Source: Streptomyces sp. CA-210063
GTDB taxonomy: Bacteria; Actinomycetota; Actinomycetes; Streptomycetales; Streptomycetaceae
Length of the DNA stretch: 64,000 bases
Direction of reading: 5' to 3'
NCBI RefSeq assembly: GCF_024612015.1
Contig: NZ_CP102512.1
Coordinates: 10,540,001-10,604,000, forward strand
In this document: positions 8,214-18,910 of the stretch, one piece after another
Layout: each line of letters opens with the position of its first letter
How positions within the stretch are numbered: the first letter of the stretch is position 1
Translations under genes and position numbers: made by a program
The notes under the pieces: model-generated
Database searches by the model: none
What the model was told of the DNA's origin: nothing
The model's input: the letters and a program-made list of their open reading frames with translations, nothing else

Positions 8214-8377
8214 CAGGGGCCTCGAACCGCTGATCCGGTTCGGAACCACCCCTCCCTCTGACTCCGCCTCAGAAGTATGCGTGGCCATGAGCGGTGACGG
8301 GGCCCAGGTACCTCGGCTCCGGCCGCCGGGGCCGCACGATGTCGATCGGTAATCCACCACGTCTGCCCTGGAGTGTC

Positions 8378-9604
8378 ATGTCGCGTAGCCTGTTCACCTC
8401 GGAGTCCGTGACCGAGGGACATCCCGACAAGATCGCCGACCAGATCAGCGACACCATCCTCGACGCACTGCTGCGTGCCGACCCCGCGTCGCGCGTGGCG
8501 GTCGAAACCCTGATCACCACCGGTCAGGTGCACATCGCGGGCGAGGTGACGACCTCCGCCTACGTCGACATCGCCACCCTGGTCCGCAAGAAGATCCTCG
8601 ACATAGGCTACGACTCCTCAGCCAAGGGTTTCGACGGTGCCTCCTGCGGGGTGTCGGTGTCGATCGGCGCGCAGTCCCCCGACATCGCGCAGGGCGTCGA
8701 CAAGGCGTACGAGAGCAGGCTGGACAGCTCGACCATGGGCGGCGCGACGGACGGGCTCGACCAGCAGGGCGCGGGCGACCAGGGTCTGATGTTCGGCTAC
8801 GCGACCGCCGAGACGCCCTGCCTGATGCCGTTGCCGATCGAGCTGGCCCACCGGCTCTCGCGCCGGCTGACGGAAGTCCGCAAGGACGGCACCGTCCCCT
8901 ACCTGCGCCCCGACGGCAAGACCCAGGTCACCATCGAGTACCTGGGCAGTCGGCCCGTACGCCTGGACACGGTCGTCGTCTCCTCCCAGCACGCGGGCGA
9001 CATCGACCTGGACAGCCTGCTCACCCCCGACATCCGCGCCGAGGTCGTCGAGCACGTCCTGGCCCAACTCGCCGACGACGGTATCAAGCTGGACACCGAC
9101 GGGTACCGCCTGCTGGTCAACCCCACCGGCCGCTTCGAAATCGGCGGCCCGATGGGTGACGCCGGGCTGACCGGACGGAAGATCATCATCGACACCTATG
9201 GCGGTTACGCCCGGCACGGCGGCGGCGCCTTCTCGGGCAAGGATCCGTCCAAGGTGGACCGTTCGGCGGCGTACGCGATGCGCTGGGTGGCCAAGAACGT
9301 CGTCGCGGCCGGCCTGGCCACGCGTTGCGAGGTCCAGGTGGCGTACGCCATCGGCAAGGCCGAGCCCGTGGGCCTGCTCGTCGAGACCTTCGGCACCAAC
9401 ACGGTCGCCGTCGAGAAGATCGAGAGCGCCATCTCCGAGGTCTTCGACCTCCGCCCGGCCGCCATCATCCGCGATCTCGACCTGCTGCGCCCGATCTACG
9501 GCCAGACCGCGGCCTATGGCCACTTCGGTCGCGAGCTGCCGGACTTCACCTGGGAGCGCACCGACCGCGCGGACGCCCTGCGCAAGGCAGCGGCAGCGGG
9601 CTGA
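8378..9604 (+). CDS. metK: S-adenosylmethionine synthetase (methionine adenosyltransferase)
   Basis: MetK makes SAM from methionine and ATP in the cytoplasm. The 408-residue product begins [22 protein letters not shown] and carries the ATP motif [12 protein letters not shown] and the P-loop-like GGGAFSGKD, at normal family length. I chose the ATG at 8378 because it matches family N-termini; an in-frame ATG at 8339 would add 13 residues. Streptomyces normally has a housekeeping metK elsewhere, so this is probably a second, pathway-specific copy. It sits with the methyl-cycle genes and a SAM-consuming candidate enzyme, which suggests dedicated SAM supply. Confidence 0.95.
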   Translation: MSRSLFTSESVTEGHPDKIADQISDTILDALLRADPASRVAVETLITTGQVHIAGEVTTSAYVDIATLVRKKILDIGYDSSAKGFDGASCGVSVSIGAQSPDIAQGVDKAYESRLDSSTMGGATDGLDQQGAGDQGLMFGYATAETPCLMPLPIELAHRLSRRLTEVRKDGTVPYLRPDGKTQVTIEYLGSRPVRLDTVVVSSQHAGDIDLDSLLTPDIRAEVVEHVLAQLADDGIKLDTDGYRLLVNPTGRFEIGGPMGDAGLTGRKIIIDTYGGYARHGGGAFSGKDPSKVDRSAAYAMRWVAKNVVAAGLATRCEVQVAYAIGKAEPVGLLVETFGTNTVAVEKIESAISEVFDLRPAAIIRDLDLLRPIYGQTAAYGHFGRELPDFTWERTDRADALRKAAAAG

Positions 9605-9738
9605 CAGCGCGGCGCCGGGGCACGCCCCGGCACGACAGACAGCGGTGCGCGGTTTACCCCCGGACCGCGCACCGCTTCCCCCGCCACCCCGGCCGTTCCA
9701 TCGCCCCCACTCCGCCTCAGCACCAAGGAGCGCTGTCC

Positions 9739-10722
9739 ATGCGTATCGCCGTGAGCGGATCGATCGCGACCGACCATCTGATGGTGTTTCCCGGACGCTT
9801 CGCCGAACAGCTGATCAAGGAGCAGCTGGAGCGGGTCTCCCTCTCCTTCCTCGCCGACCGGCTTCAGGTGCGCAGAGGAGGTGTCGGCGCCAACATCGCC
9901 TTCGGCCTCGGCCTGCTCGGCCTCCGCCCGATCCTGGTCGGTGCGGCGGGAGTCGACTTCGCCGAGTACGGCGCCTGGCTGCGGGCGAATGGCATCGACA
10001 CGTCTGAGGTCCAGGTCAGCGAGCGTCTGCACACCGCCCGCTTCGTGTGCACCACCGACGAGGACCTGAACCAGATCGCCACCTTCTACGCCGGCGCCAT
10101 GGCCGAGGCGTCTCGGATCGACCTGGCCGCGATCACCGAACGTACTGGCATGCCCGCGCTCGTCCTGGTCGGCGCCGACGACCCCGCCGCCATGCTGCGG
10201 CACACCGCCACGGCCCACCGGCTCGGCATCCCCGTCGCCGCCGACCCCTCCCAGCAGCTCGCCCGCCTGGACCGCGATCAGGTTCGTCAACTCGTGGACG
10301 GGGCGCGGTGGTTGTTCACCAACGAGTACGAGGCAGCTCTGCTTCTGGAACGCACCGGATGGACAGAGGACCACCTGCTGGGGCGGATCGGCACCTGGAT
10401 CACCACGCTGGGCGAGGCCGGAGTGGCGCTGGCCAGGTCGGGTGCCCCCACGCTGCGCATCCCTGCCGTACCCACGGACAAGATCGCCGATCCCACGGGC
10501 GCGGGAGACGCCTTCCGGTCCGGGTTCCTCGCCGGTACGGCGTGGGACTGGCCGCAGGAGCAGGCAGCCCGACTCGGCTGCGCCCTGGCCACCACCGTGC
10601 TGGAGTCCGTTGGCACTCAGGAGTACAAGCTCAGCCCACCGGACCTGGTCACCCGCATCGAGCAGACGTACGGCAACGACCCGGCCCGCGCTCTCGAGCC
10701 GCGGCTCGCGCAGGTGTCATGA
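9739..10722 (+). CDS. PfkB-family carbohydrate/nucleoside kinase, probable adenosine kinase
   Basis: This 327-residue ribokinase-family protein has the N-terminal [12 protein letters not shown] motif and the C-terminal anion-hole/catalytic motif [13 protein letters not shown]. AhcY splits SAH into homocysteine and adenosine, and an adenosine kinase next door would pull that equilibrium forward. The placement between metK and metF-ahcY supports that role. The start ATG 9739 follows AAGGAG. The stop overlaps the metF start (ATGA). Confidence 0.85.
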   Translation: MRIAVSGSIATDHLMVFPGRFAEQLIKEQLERVSLSFLADRLQVRRGGVGANIAFGLGLLGLRPILVGAAGVDFAEYGAWLRANGIDTSEVQVSERLHTARFVCTTDEDLNQIATFYAGAMAEASRIDLAAITERTGMPALVLVGADDPAAMLRHTATAHRLGIPVAADPSQQLARLDRDQVRQLVDGARWLFTNEYEAALLLERTGWTEDHLLGRIGTWITTLGEAGVALARSGAPTLRIPAVPTDKIADPTGAGDAFRSGFLAGTAWDWPQEQAARLGCALATTVLESVGTQEYKLSPPDLVTRIEQTYGNDPARALEPRLAQVS

Positions 10723-11616
10723 CCCTCAAGGGTGGTGGAGCAAGCCGGGAGCACGCGTTGACGGACACATCTCCGACGTTCTCATTCGAGTTCTTCCCGC
10801 CCAGGACAGCTCAGGGCGAACAGACACTGTGGCGGGCCATCCGCCGGATCGAGGCGCTCGCCCCCGACTTTGTGTCCGTCACCTACGGGGCCGGCGGGTC
10901 CTCGCGTGAGCGGACCATCGAGGTGACGCGGCGGGTCGCGGCCGAGACGACCTTGCGACCCGTGGCTCATCTGACCGCCGTGGGGCACTCGGTCCTCGAA
11001 CTGCGCCACATCATCGGTCAGTACGCCGACGCGGGCATCCGCGATGTACTGGTCCTGCGCGGCGATCCGCCCGGTGACCCCAATGGCCCCTGGATCCCTC
11101 ACCCGGACGGCTTCACCCACGCGTACGAGCTGGTCGAACTGGTCAGATCCCTCGGGGACTTCACCATCGGTGTCGCCGCCTTCCCGGAAAAGCACCCGCG
11201 CTCGCCGGACTGGGACAGCGACATCCGGCACTTCGTCGCCAAGTGCCGCGCGGGCGCGGACTACGCGGTCACCCAGATGTTCTTCGACGCTGAGGACTAT
11301 GTGCGGCTGCGGGACCGTGTCGCCGCCGCGGGCTGTGACATCCCGATCATTCCCGAGATCATGCCGGCCATCGATGTGCGCCAGATCCGCCGCTTCGCGG
11401 AGCTGTCCCACGCCGCTTTCCCCGAAGAACTCGCGCACCTCCTGGAGGCGGTCCGCGACGACCCCATGGCCGGTCACCGGATCGGCGTCGAGCACGCCAC
11501 CGCCATGGCTGGGCGTCTGCTGGACGAGGGTGCCCCGGGGCTGCACTACATCACGCTGAATAAGTCCACGGCGGCCCTGGACATCCACCGCAACGTACTG
11601 AGCGCAAGGAGCCTTC

Positions 11617-11627
<11 letters not shown>
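10719..11627 (+). CDS. metF: 5,10-methylenetetrahydrofolate reductase
   Basis: The 302-residue TIM-barrel flavoprotein starts with the family signature [10 protein letters not shown] and keeps [26 protein letters not shown] and TQMFFD. MetF makes 5-methyl-tetrahydrofolate, the methyl donor for turning homocysteine back to methionine. The ATG at 10719 overlaps the kinase stop, and the 3' end overlaps the ahcY start by 11 bases, so the three genes are tightly coupled. No methionine synthase (metE/metH) is in the window; that step must use a gene elsewhere. Confidence 0.95.
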
Positions 11628-13068
<1,441 letters not shown>

Positions 13069-13271
13069 GTCAACATCCCACGCTGCTACTTGACGGACGC
13101 TTGGCCCGTACCGTTGATGGGCTCTGTCAAGCGAACGGCTGTGTCCCGTAAGGGGTGGTGACGCACGTGAACCGCACCAGGCGGTCCGGGCCTTGGGCGC
13201 GTCGGTGATCTACGGCGCTCTGGCAGCCATCGTGTTCGTCATGCACCGCAACGGCCTCGTCCAGCGGCGCC

Positions 13272-13841
13272 ATGCTCGCCGGAGCCCGCCGCCACCTTGC
13301 CCGCGCCTGGCCGTCCTCTGAGGGCGGGGTGGGCAACCGGCCGTGGTCCTGGCGGGTGGGGAAGAGCACCTGCTCCTGCGGCGCTTGGTGGCGCTTGTCG
13401 AGACTGGTCGACGCCCGGCCGGGCAGCAAGCACCACCTCATCGTCGACGGGCAAGGCATCCCGCTCGCGGTGTCGCTGACCGGCGGCAACCGCGACGACG
13501 TCACCCAACTGCTGCCCCTGCTCGACAAGATCCCGCCCGTCGCGGGCCGGGCCGGCAGATCCCGCCGACGACCGGACGCCCTGCTGGCCGACCGCGGCTA
13601 CGACCACGACAAGTACCGCCGCCTGCTCCGGCAACGCGGCATCCGTCCCGTGATCGCGGAGCGAGGCCAGCCAGATGACACCGGCCTGGACATCTTCCGC
13701 TACGTCGTCGAGGGCACGATCGCCTGGCTCCACGGCTTCCGCCGCTGCGCATCCACTGGGAACGACGCGACGACATCCACGAAGCGTTCCTCGGCCTCGC
13801 CCTCTGCCTGATCACCCACCGCCACGTCCAACGCTTGTCTT
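13272..13841 (+). pseudogene. Decayed IS5-family DDE transposase
   Basis: The middle and C-terminal catalytic part of an IS5-type transposase is clear (KHHLIVDGQGIPLAVSLTGG, LLADRGYDHDKYRRLL, VVEGTIAWLHGFRR). The N-terminal part is not readable as one frame. After HGFRR the frame shifts, and the rest (LRIHWERRDDIHEAF...) continues in another frame from about 13744. The element is inactive. It lies directly downstream of ahcY and marks the right side of the SAM locus. Confidence 0.85.
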
Positions 13842-14240
13842 TGGCAGTGCCAGTTGGTCCACTCCGGGTGGCACGCGCGTGGCCTGGTGGTAGTACATCC
13901 GCCAGCCTGCGGCTTGGTCCCTCTTGCGCCAGATCGAACTGTGCCTGGTCCTGCGTTCGCCGAGCATGGTCTCGAAGGTCAGGTGCACCAGACCCGGTGC
14001 GAGCAGCACTCCCGAGATCTCCGAAGGCTCATAGCGGGGGCCATCCGCCGAACTGCCCGCATGGTCAGGCAGTTCGGCGAGCATGGCCTCATACGTCCAT
14101 CGCCGCCCCGACCCGCCGACCTCCACGAACTCCGGGTCGAGAAGCTGCGCGGTGCGTTCCCGCGAGGCACGCACACGTGGATCCATGAGCTGCAACTCGC
14201 CCGCGATCGCCTGGTTCACATCGTCTGTTGCACCGTCCAT
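13812..14240 (-). CDS. SnoaL/DUF4440-like (NTF2-fold) small protein
   Basis: The 142-residue protein starts at ATG 14240, eight bases after GAGGA. The C-terminal pattern (RHSSIWRKRDQ, GWRMYYHQATRVP) matches DUF4440-type NTF2-fold proteins, which include small cyclases, isomerases and binding proteins. It appears intact, although its last codons overlap the transposase relic. It faces the relic and has no clear operon partners. No function can be assigned. Confidence 0.7.
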   Translation of the reverse strand: MDGATDDVNQAIAGELQLMDPRVRASRERTAQLLDPEFVEVGGSGRRWTYEAMLAELPDHAGSSADGPRYEPSEISGVLLAPGLVHLTFETMLGERRTRHSSIWRKRDQAAGWRMYYHQATRVPPGVDQLALPKTSVGRGGG

Positions 14241-14439
14241 GAACGTATCCTCACCGGACTCATGGTTCCCGCCGCAACCGATTTCATCTGCCGCCACGTG
14301 GGACCATCCCTCTTGGCCGACGCGGGCTGTTCCGCGTCGGCCGTCCGATGGTTCAGACGGTGCGGCATTTGGGCGGGGGACGCCTGCCAGATCTGATCGG
14401 TGTTGCCGGCTACAGGGCGTTCAGCCGCAGTCGTTGCGG

Positions 14440-15497
14440 TTGACTCTGTCGGGGATTTTGAGCGGTCGAGGTCAACTGCCGAGGGTCCGCCAGGACTTGG
14501 GTCGGGGAAATCCCTGCTGGTCCTGGTAGGTCTGGAAGGCGGTCGGAGGTCTCGGTGGAGAGGTTGTTTCGGTCACTGACCGGCCGCTGAGGCGTTCGAT
14601 GTTCACGGCGATGGTCGTGAGTGCGCGTCGAAGGTGGGCTTTCGGCTGTCCTCGGTAGCGGCAGCGGCGCATGCCGTGTCCGTGGGCGAACTCGTTGATG
14701 GTGCTCTCGACTCCGGAGCGGACCGCGTAGCGGCCCTCCAGTCGGGGGTCTGCTGCTCGGCGCGGACACGGACTTGCAGGTCGCGCAGTTCTCGCGGGGG
14801 AAAGCCCACGTTCCGGGTACTCTCGCGGGAGTTGGTGCACCACGATCCGTCCAGCAGGTGCCCGGCGGTGCCGGCGACCTCCTCCAGTGCGGCACGTACC
14901 GCCTCGGTGACCAGCTCCGACCGGGTCAGGTCACGCACGGCGGCCAGGACATGGGTGGAATCGGTGCGTTGTGTGGTGCGCTCCCGCACCAGCCCGGCCT
15001 CCTTGAGACGGGCCAGTGCGAGGTCGAGGAGCCGGTCGGCCCGGTCGCCCTGGGCGAGACGGTCGGGGACGTCGGCCGGCACGCCGTGGTGGAAGTTGGG
15101 ATCGTCCAGCTCCATGGCCATGGCGTACTTGAAGTCGATGCGGCAGCGGACCGCCTCGGCGGCCTGACGGTCCGACAGGCCGAGCAGGAACCGCAGCACA
15201 CAGACAGTGGCCAGCTGGGCGGGCGAGAGGCCCGGGCGCCCGTCGCGTGGGTACCAGTCGGAGAAGTCCTCATCACACCACAGCCTGTCAGCCGGTCTCG
15301 CACCCATATAGCCGTCGTACCGTCCGGGTTATTCGCCCGCGCGATCTGCGCGGTCAGATTCGGGACCTGCTCACCGGAACGGGGACGGAGCGACAACGGA
15401 CACCTCGACGACTTCATCGGTACTCGTATCAGCCCCGAGCATGCCCGCTTGATCACGCTGCCGCACCGCGAAATTCCAAGATCCCCGACAGAGTCAA
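14440..15497. mobile_element. Internally deleted IS1182-family element with both terminal inverted repeats
   Basis: The ends carry matching inverted repeats of about 17 bases: TTGACTCTGTCGGGGAT starts near 14440, and its reverse complement ends near 15497. Between them lies only about 1.06 kb, short for this family, containing a broken transposase on the minus strand. With its ends kept, the element could still be moved in trans by an intact relative. Confidence 0.8.
14472..15307 (-). pseudogene. IS1182-family transposase with internal deletion and frameshift
   Basis: The N-terminal half reads normally from 15307 (WCDEDFSDWYPRDGRPGLSP, then LLGLSDRQAAEAVRCRIDFKYA and RTDSTHVLAAVRDL). After about residue 155 the central catalytic part is missing. 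The C-terminal piece (RSGVESTINEFAHGHGMRRC) follows in a different frame down to about 14472. The protein cannot be functional. Confidence 0.85.
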
Positions 15498-15518
15498 GCT
15501 AGCGTCGACTCCACGAAA

Positions 15519-15559
15519 GCTGTACAGGGTTGCCCTGTTGCCTATCGAAAGGCAACAGG
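15519..15559 (+). repeat. Hairpin element, right copy (inverted partner at 4166-4207)
   Basis: A perfect 10-base inverted repeat (CCTGTTGCCT/AGGCAACAGG, loop ATCGAA, 15534-15559) is preceded by AAAGCTGTACAGGG. It is the reverse-oriented homologue of the element at 4166-4207 and lies about 200 bases upstream of the small gene at 15755. It begins about 20 bases beyond the right end of the IS1182 element. Confidence 0.6.
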
Positions 15560-15754
15560 AATGTACCACCGTGGAATTTCCTGATCCATAGCGTGTTGTT
15601 CCTGGTCACGCGACTGCGTTGACCTCAATGCGTCAGCAGACTGCCGGGTCTCCTCCAAAACAGGCCCTATCTCAACGGGCTCTTCCTGGGCATACTGATG
15701 TGGTCGAGGAAATTTCCCCGGCACTCCATTGTTGTTCCGTCAAGGAGGATCGTG

Positions 15755-15865
15755 ATGGCTGCCAAGGTTACGCAGAAGACGGCAAAGTCAGCAAAGCCGG
15801 CACCGAAGGCCCCCATGAGCGGTAAGGTCACCCGATACGGCGCGTACGTCAATCTGCAGGGCTAA
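15755..15865 (+). CDS. Small Lys/Ala-rich 36-residue peptide of unknown function
   Basis: A strong AAGGAGG is followed after six bases by ATG. The 36-residue product starts MAAKVTQKTAKSAKPAPKAP and ends MSGKVTRYGAYVNLQG. A perfect 13-base-pair terminator begins 8 bases after the stop. The N-terminal part is basic and rich in Lys, Ala and Pro; the C-terminal 16 residues have a different make-up. Such a leader/core-like split can mean a ribosomal peptide precursor, but no recognised maturation enzyme is adjacent. The M29-like gene downstream is the only candidate partner. I do not recognise a family. Confidence 0.6.
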   Translation: MAAKVTQKTAKSAKPAPKAPMSGKVTRYGAYVNLQG

Positions 15866-15872
15866 TTCACCT

Positions 15873-15910
15873 CAGGCTCGGGGCGCGGGAACTCCTTCGC
15901 CCCGAGCCTG
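15873..15910 (+). terminator. Strong terminator hairpin after the small gene
   Basis: A perfect 13-base inverted repeat (CAGGCTCGGGGCG and CGCCCCGAGCCTG) has a 12-base loop and starts eight bases after the TAA at 15863-15865. There is no U tract, as is common in Streptomyces. Confidence 0.7.
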
Positions 15911-15989
15911 CGCCGCTACAGCGGTTGCCGGGAATTCAAGAGGCGGGTTCAAATCGCCAGTAATCCGGCCGTCAGTATCCGGTCTGCCC

Positions 15990-16480
15990 CTTGCGTGGCG
16001 CAACTGGGTCCGGATTTCACGCGACCAAGGGTGGGAATTTCCTTTTCAAGGACCTGTCGATCGCGGCCGCGGCGATCGCTGGCCATACCCTCGATCTACT
16101 GGATGAGAATGCCGACCTCTGCTCACCGGGCGTGGTCGGGGAGGTCTGCGTCAGCGGTATGGGGCTGGCCGGGGGTACCTGGGGAGCCCGGACCGTACCG
16201 GCCGCCCGGTACATATCTCACCCGGTCCGCCCTGGGCGCAAGATGTTCCGCGTCTCACCGATGCGGAACATCTTCCGCCCTGGGCGCAAGATGTTCCGCA
16301 TCGGTGAGACGGCCAAACGGCTGTCGGACGGCGGTCTGCTGCTTCTCGGTCGGACCGACGGGCAGCGCGTCGAGGAGGCGCCCGCGCGCGTCACTGCCGG
16401 AATTCGGCGGGTTCAACTGGGGGACGACGTGACCCGCCGAAACAAGCGTGCCTGTGGCCGCGCCATTTGGGGCGCTTGAG
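15990..16480 (+). pseudogene. Remnant of an NRPS adenylation domain
   Basis: The frame contains pieces of a nonribosomal peptide synthetase A domain: GVVGEVCVSGMGLAGG, then a WG and a degraded AARYISHPVRPG, a broken form of MFRTGDLAKRL (MFRIGETAKRLSDGG), and LLLLGRTDG. The last precedes the lost KVRGxRVE motif. Both ends of the domain are missing, and a local duplication-inversion disrupts it at 16227-16310. It is a relic of a larger natural product gene. Confidence 0.75.
16227..16310. repeat. Duplication plus perfect 23-base inverted repeat inside the A-domain relic
   Basis: A 25-base segment at 16227-16251 is repeated directly at 16275-16299. In addition 16252-16274 is the exact reverse complement of 16288-16310, with a 13-base spacer. 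This pattern suggests a template-switch or foldback copying event rather than a regulatory site, because it breaks the conserved coding motif (MFRTGD region) of the A domain. Confidence 0.8.
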
Positions 16481-16506
16481 CGTCCGGAGTCAACCGAAGG
16501 AGAGTC

Positions 16507-17745
16507 ATGAGCAAAATCCAGGTAACCCGGGGCAACTGCCCTTGCCTGCGAGCGGACCCCAGAGAGCTCGCCGCTGGCCCTGACGGGCCGCTGTGCACGG
16601 TGGAGGAGTCGAGTTGCGCTCCCGCAGATCTGCTGGGGGCGATGCCCGAGGCCGAGCCCGGCCAGCCCGGCGACATCGCCGTGGGTTCGGACGGCATGGT
16701 GGAGCTGCGCCTGTCCAAGTTTCTGGCCCTTTACGACGGCGACTTTGGCGACGACTTCCTGCTCATCACTTCCGAGCGGGTGCGCCGCAGCATCCGTCTC
16801 GTGGCGGACATCCCGCAGCCCGTCCACGAGATGAAGTGGACAGGCCCGGAGAGCAGGGCCCCGTTCGTCGAGCAGCTACGGGAGTGGCGTGCACGCGAAC
16901 GTAAGGCATCCGTGCTGTGGATCGCGGAGGACCTGTTCGAGCATCTGCTGGACGAGGACGGGGCGGGCGTCAAGCTTGGCGCCATCTCCTACAACTCCTC
17001 GGAGTTCACCCCGCTCTCCCTCAGCCAGTACCTCCGGATCATCGCGGGCACCGACTACGAGTCGGAGCTGGCGGTTGAGGGGAAGATGCTCTCCCTGATG
17101 GACGACGCCGAAGCGCTGGTGCTGGCCACGCCGGCGCTGGGTACCCGGTGTGTCTTCCAGCACCACGAGGCCGAGCACTGGTTCTCCTTCCACGGACCGC
17201 TGCGCTATGGCGACCAGACGGTGCTGCCGACCGGGGAGATTTCGACCCTCGCCGATGGGCCGGGAGCCTACGACCGCAACAGTCGGCTGCCGATCGACGG
17301 TGAGATCGTCATCAAGGGCTCGCCGATCATCCACCGCGGCGACAGGAGCATAACCGCGGAGCACACCGCCGACACCTACACGCGCCTCGCCCCGATTGAG
17401 GATCTGCCCGTCGTGGCCCACGTCCGCAACGGGTATATCCACGACTTCACGGCGCCCATCCCGGAGGCCAAGCGCCTGCGTGACACGTTCCGCGCACTGG
17501 TGGAGGCCGAGCCGCGCTATCGCAAGATCCATGAGTTCGGCTTCGGCACTCACCCGGGCTGCGCCGACCGGCTGCGCAGCAACTTCCACCCCAACGAGCG
17601 CTGGCCCGGTATCCACATCGGCTTGGGGCTGGGTGGCTACACCCCGTTCCACATCGACCTGGCGCTCACTGAGGTCGAAGTACTCCTCGACTCGGCGGAA
17701 GCGGGCATGGTGCCGCTGTACCAGACGCTCGGTCTACGCCGCTGA
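16507..17745 (+). CDS. M29 aminopeptidase-like metalloprotein
   Basis: The ATG at 16507 follows GAAGGAGAG and gives 412 residues, the usual size of M29 (aminopeptidase T) proteins. C-terminal features fit that fold: GDQTVLPTGEIST, DGEIVIKGS, GIHIGLGLGGYTPFHIDLAL with likely metal-binding histidines and aspartate, and a glutamate in PTGE. The same fold also occurs in NicX-type dihydroxypyridine dioxygenases, so peptidase activity is not certain. The N-terminus has an unusual Cys-rich start (GNCPCL, LC, SSC). It is monocistronic and follows the A-domain relic and the small peptide gene; processing of that peptide is a speculative role. Confidence 0.6.
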   Translation: MSKIQVTRGNCPCLRADPRELAAGPDGPLCTVEESSCAPADLLGAMPEAEPGQPGDIAVGSDGMVELRLSKFLALYDGDFGDDFLLITSERVRRSIRLVADIPQPVHEMKWTGPESRAPFVEQLREWRARERKASVLWIAEDLFEHLLDEDGAGVKLGAISYNSSEFTPLSLSQYLRIIAGTDYESELAVEGKMLSLMDDAEALVLATPALGTRCVFQHHEAEHWFSFHGPLRYGDQTVLPTGEISTLADGPGAYDRNSRLPIDGEIVIKGSPIIHRGDRSITAEHTADTYTRLAPIEDLPVVAHVRNGYIHDFTAPIPEAKRLRDTFRALVEAEPRYRKIHEFGFGTHPGCADRLRSNFHPNERWPGIHIGLGLGGYTPFHIDLALTEVEVLLDSAEAGMVPLYQTLGLRR

Positions 17746-18496
17746 CGACGGCACCTCCCGCGTGTGTCCCGGCCTCCGCGGCCCGGTGCACGCGTGGGGT
17801 GTCGATTAATACCGGGTTCCTCTTTCGGCGGATATGTGTCTGGTGGGGGGAAGTTGACGGTCCTCGGGGCGGGTGCTGGGCGATGGTTTCACGGGCACGA
17901 CCAGGGCATGACGACGAACGCAGGGTCGTTCGCCCGTTGTCGCGGGCGCGGAAGGTTCTGCGCGATGCAGTGAAGATCCACCAACCTGAAGTAGCTGGTC
18001 GCAGGGCTGGTGTGGGTGAGTGCTCCCGTGTGGCCGAGCAGCTGCGCACGGAGACGGGACCGCACGCACCGCCGCCTGCCGCGGGGCAGGTCGCGGGCCG
18101 TACGGTGCTGCTGGTGCCGCAGCGCGAGCCCGGCACGGACGAGACGGCGCTGCCCCCGGACTACCGGCGGATCATGGCCGTGTGCGGCAGGCGGATCTCG
18201 CGGATCGTGGCCACCATCCGGGCCAGCGTGGTGATCCCAGGCAGCAGCACCCGGTTGGGGTGATGCTCCTTGCTGATCGGTATGAGCGTTCACCCTTCGG
18301 TCCCGGCAGGGCTTTCGCTGTTCCGGCAAAGAATCGCCGAACACTTGTGTGGCGTGCGTCATGTGACCGGGTCGCAAGCCGCCGGGCGCGGGCGGGCGTG
18401 GCGATCAGCGCTGTGCACCCTTCAGGACCCGGGTTCGTATAGGAGGCGAAGCAATGAGAAAGTGCCCAAAACCGGGGGTGCTCGCGGGATGATGTG
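17746..18496. other. Long region without a supported gene
   Basis: Open frames exist on both strands, for example 17799-18263 on the plus strand, but none shows a recognisable domain, and a ribosome binding site is not clear. It may contain gene debris. It ends in the upstream region of the EACC1-like gene. Confidence 0.5.
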
Positions 18497-18910
18497 ATGG
18501 TGACATTCACGGATTCCCTCCAGGCTTCTGGGCAGTTGCGCATCCGTATCGAGGACGAGGCCGACGAGCTGAGATCCCTGCTCGCTTGGCTGCGGCAGGA
18601 AGATGCGCTGCGCGGGCGGGTGCGGCCCGAGAACACGCCGGTCGGGCAGGGCGAGATGGGCGGGGCGCTGGACGCTCTCGTGGTAGCCGTCGGCAGCGGA
18701 GTGGTCACGGCGCTGGCCGGCGCTCTGGCCGCCTGGATACCGCATCGCCGTGCGGAACTGCGGATCACAGTCACCACTGAGAGCGGCCGCACCGTCGAGG
18801 TGGACGGCAAACGTGTCGACGTCCCCGCCCTGGTCGAGATCCTCGAGCGGCTCTTGGCAGGGAACGCGGAGGACAACGAGCAGCGGAACGCGGTAGAGGC
18901 ACCGGAATGA
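18497..18910 (+). CDS. Effector-associated constant component EACC1-like small membrane protein
   Basis: The protein of about 137 residues has an N-terminal stretch with EDEADELRSLLAWLRQEDALRG. A hydrophobic helix follows (ALVVAVGSGVVTALAGALAAWIP), then a beta-rich tail (ELRITVTTESGRTVEVDGKRV). This is the layout of bEACC1, a constant partner of effector proteins in NTP-dependent bacterial conflict systems described by Aravind's group. Its last codon overlaps the ATG of the caspase-WD40 gene (ATGA), which is the usual pairing. It probably links the effector to the membrane. The ribosome binding site is weak; GTG 18494 is an alternative start. Confidence 0.75.
   Translation: MVTFTDSLQASGQLRIRIEDEADELRSLLAWLRQEDALRGRVRPENTPVGQGEMGGALDALVVAVGSGVVTALAGALAAWIPHRRAELRITVTTESGRTVEVDGKRVDVPALVEILERLLAGNAEDNEQRNAVEAPE

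Noticed and set aside
16250..16310. Palindrome near 16.27 kb as a regulator binding site
   Set aside because: It interrupts a coding motif of an A domain and comes with a direct duplication, so it is better explained as a rearrangement scar.
17799..18263. Plus-strand open frame in the empty region before the EACC1-like gene
   Set aside because: No recognised domain, no good ribosome binding site, and overlapping frames on both strands of similar length.
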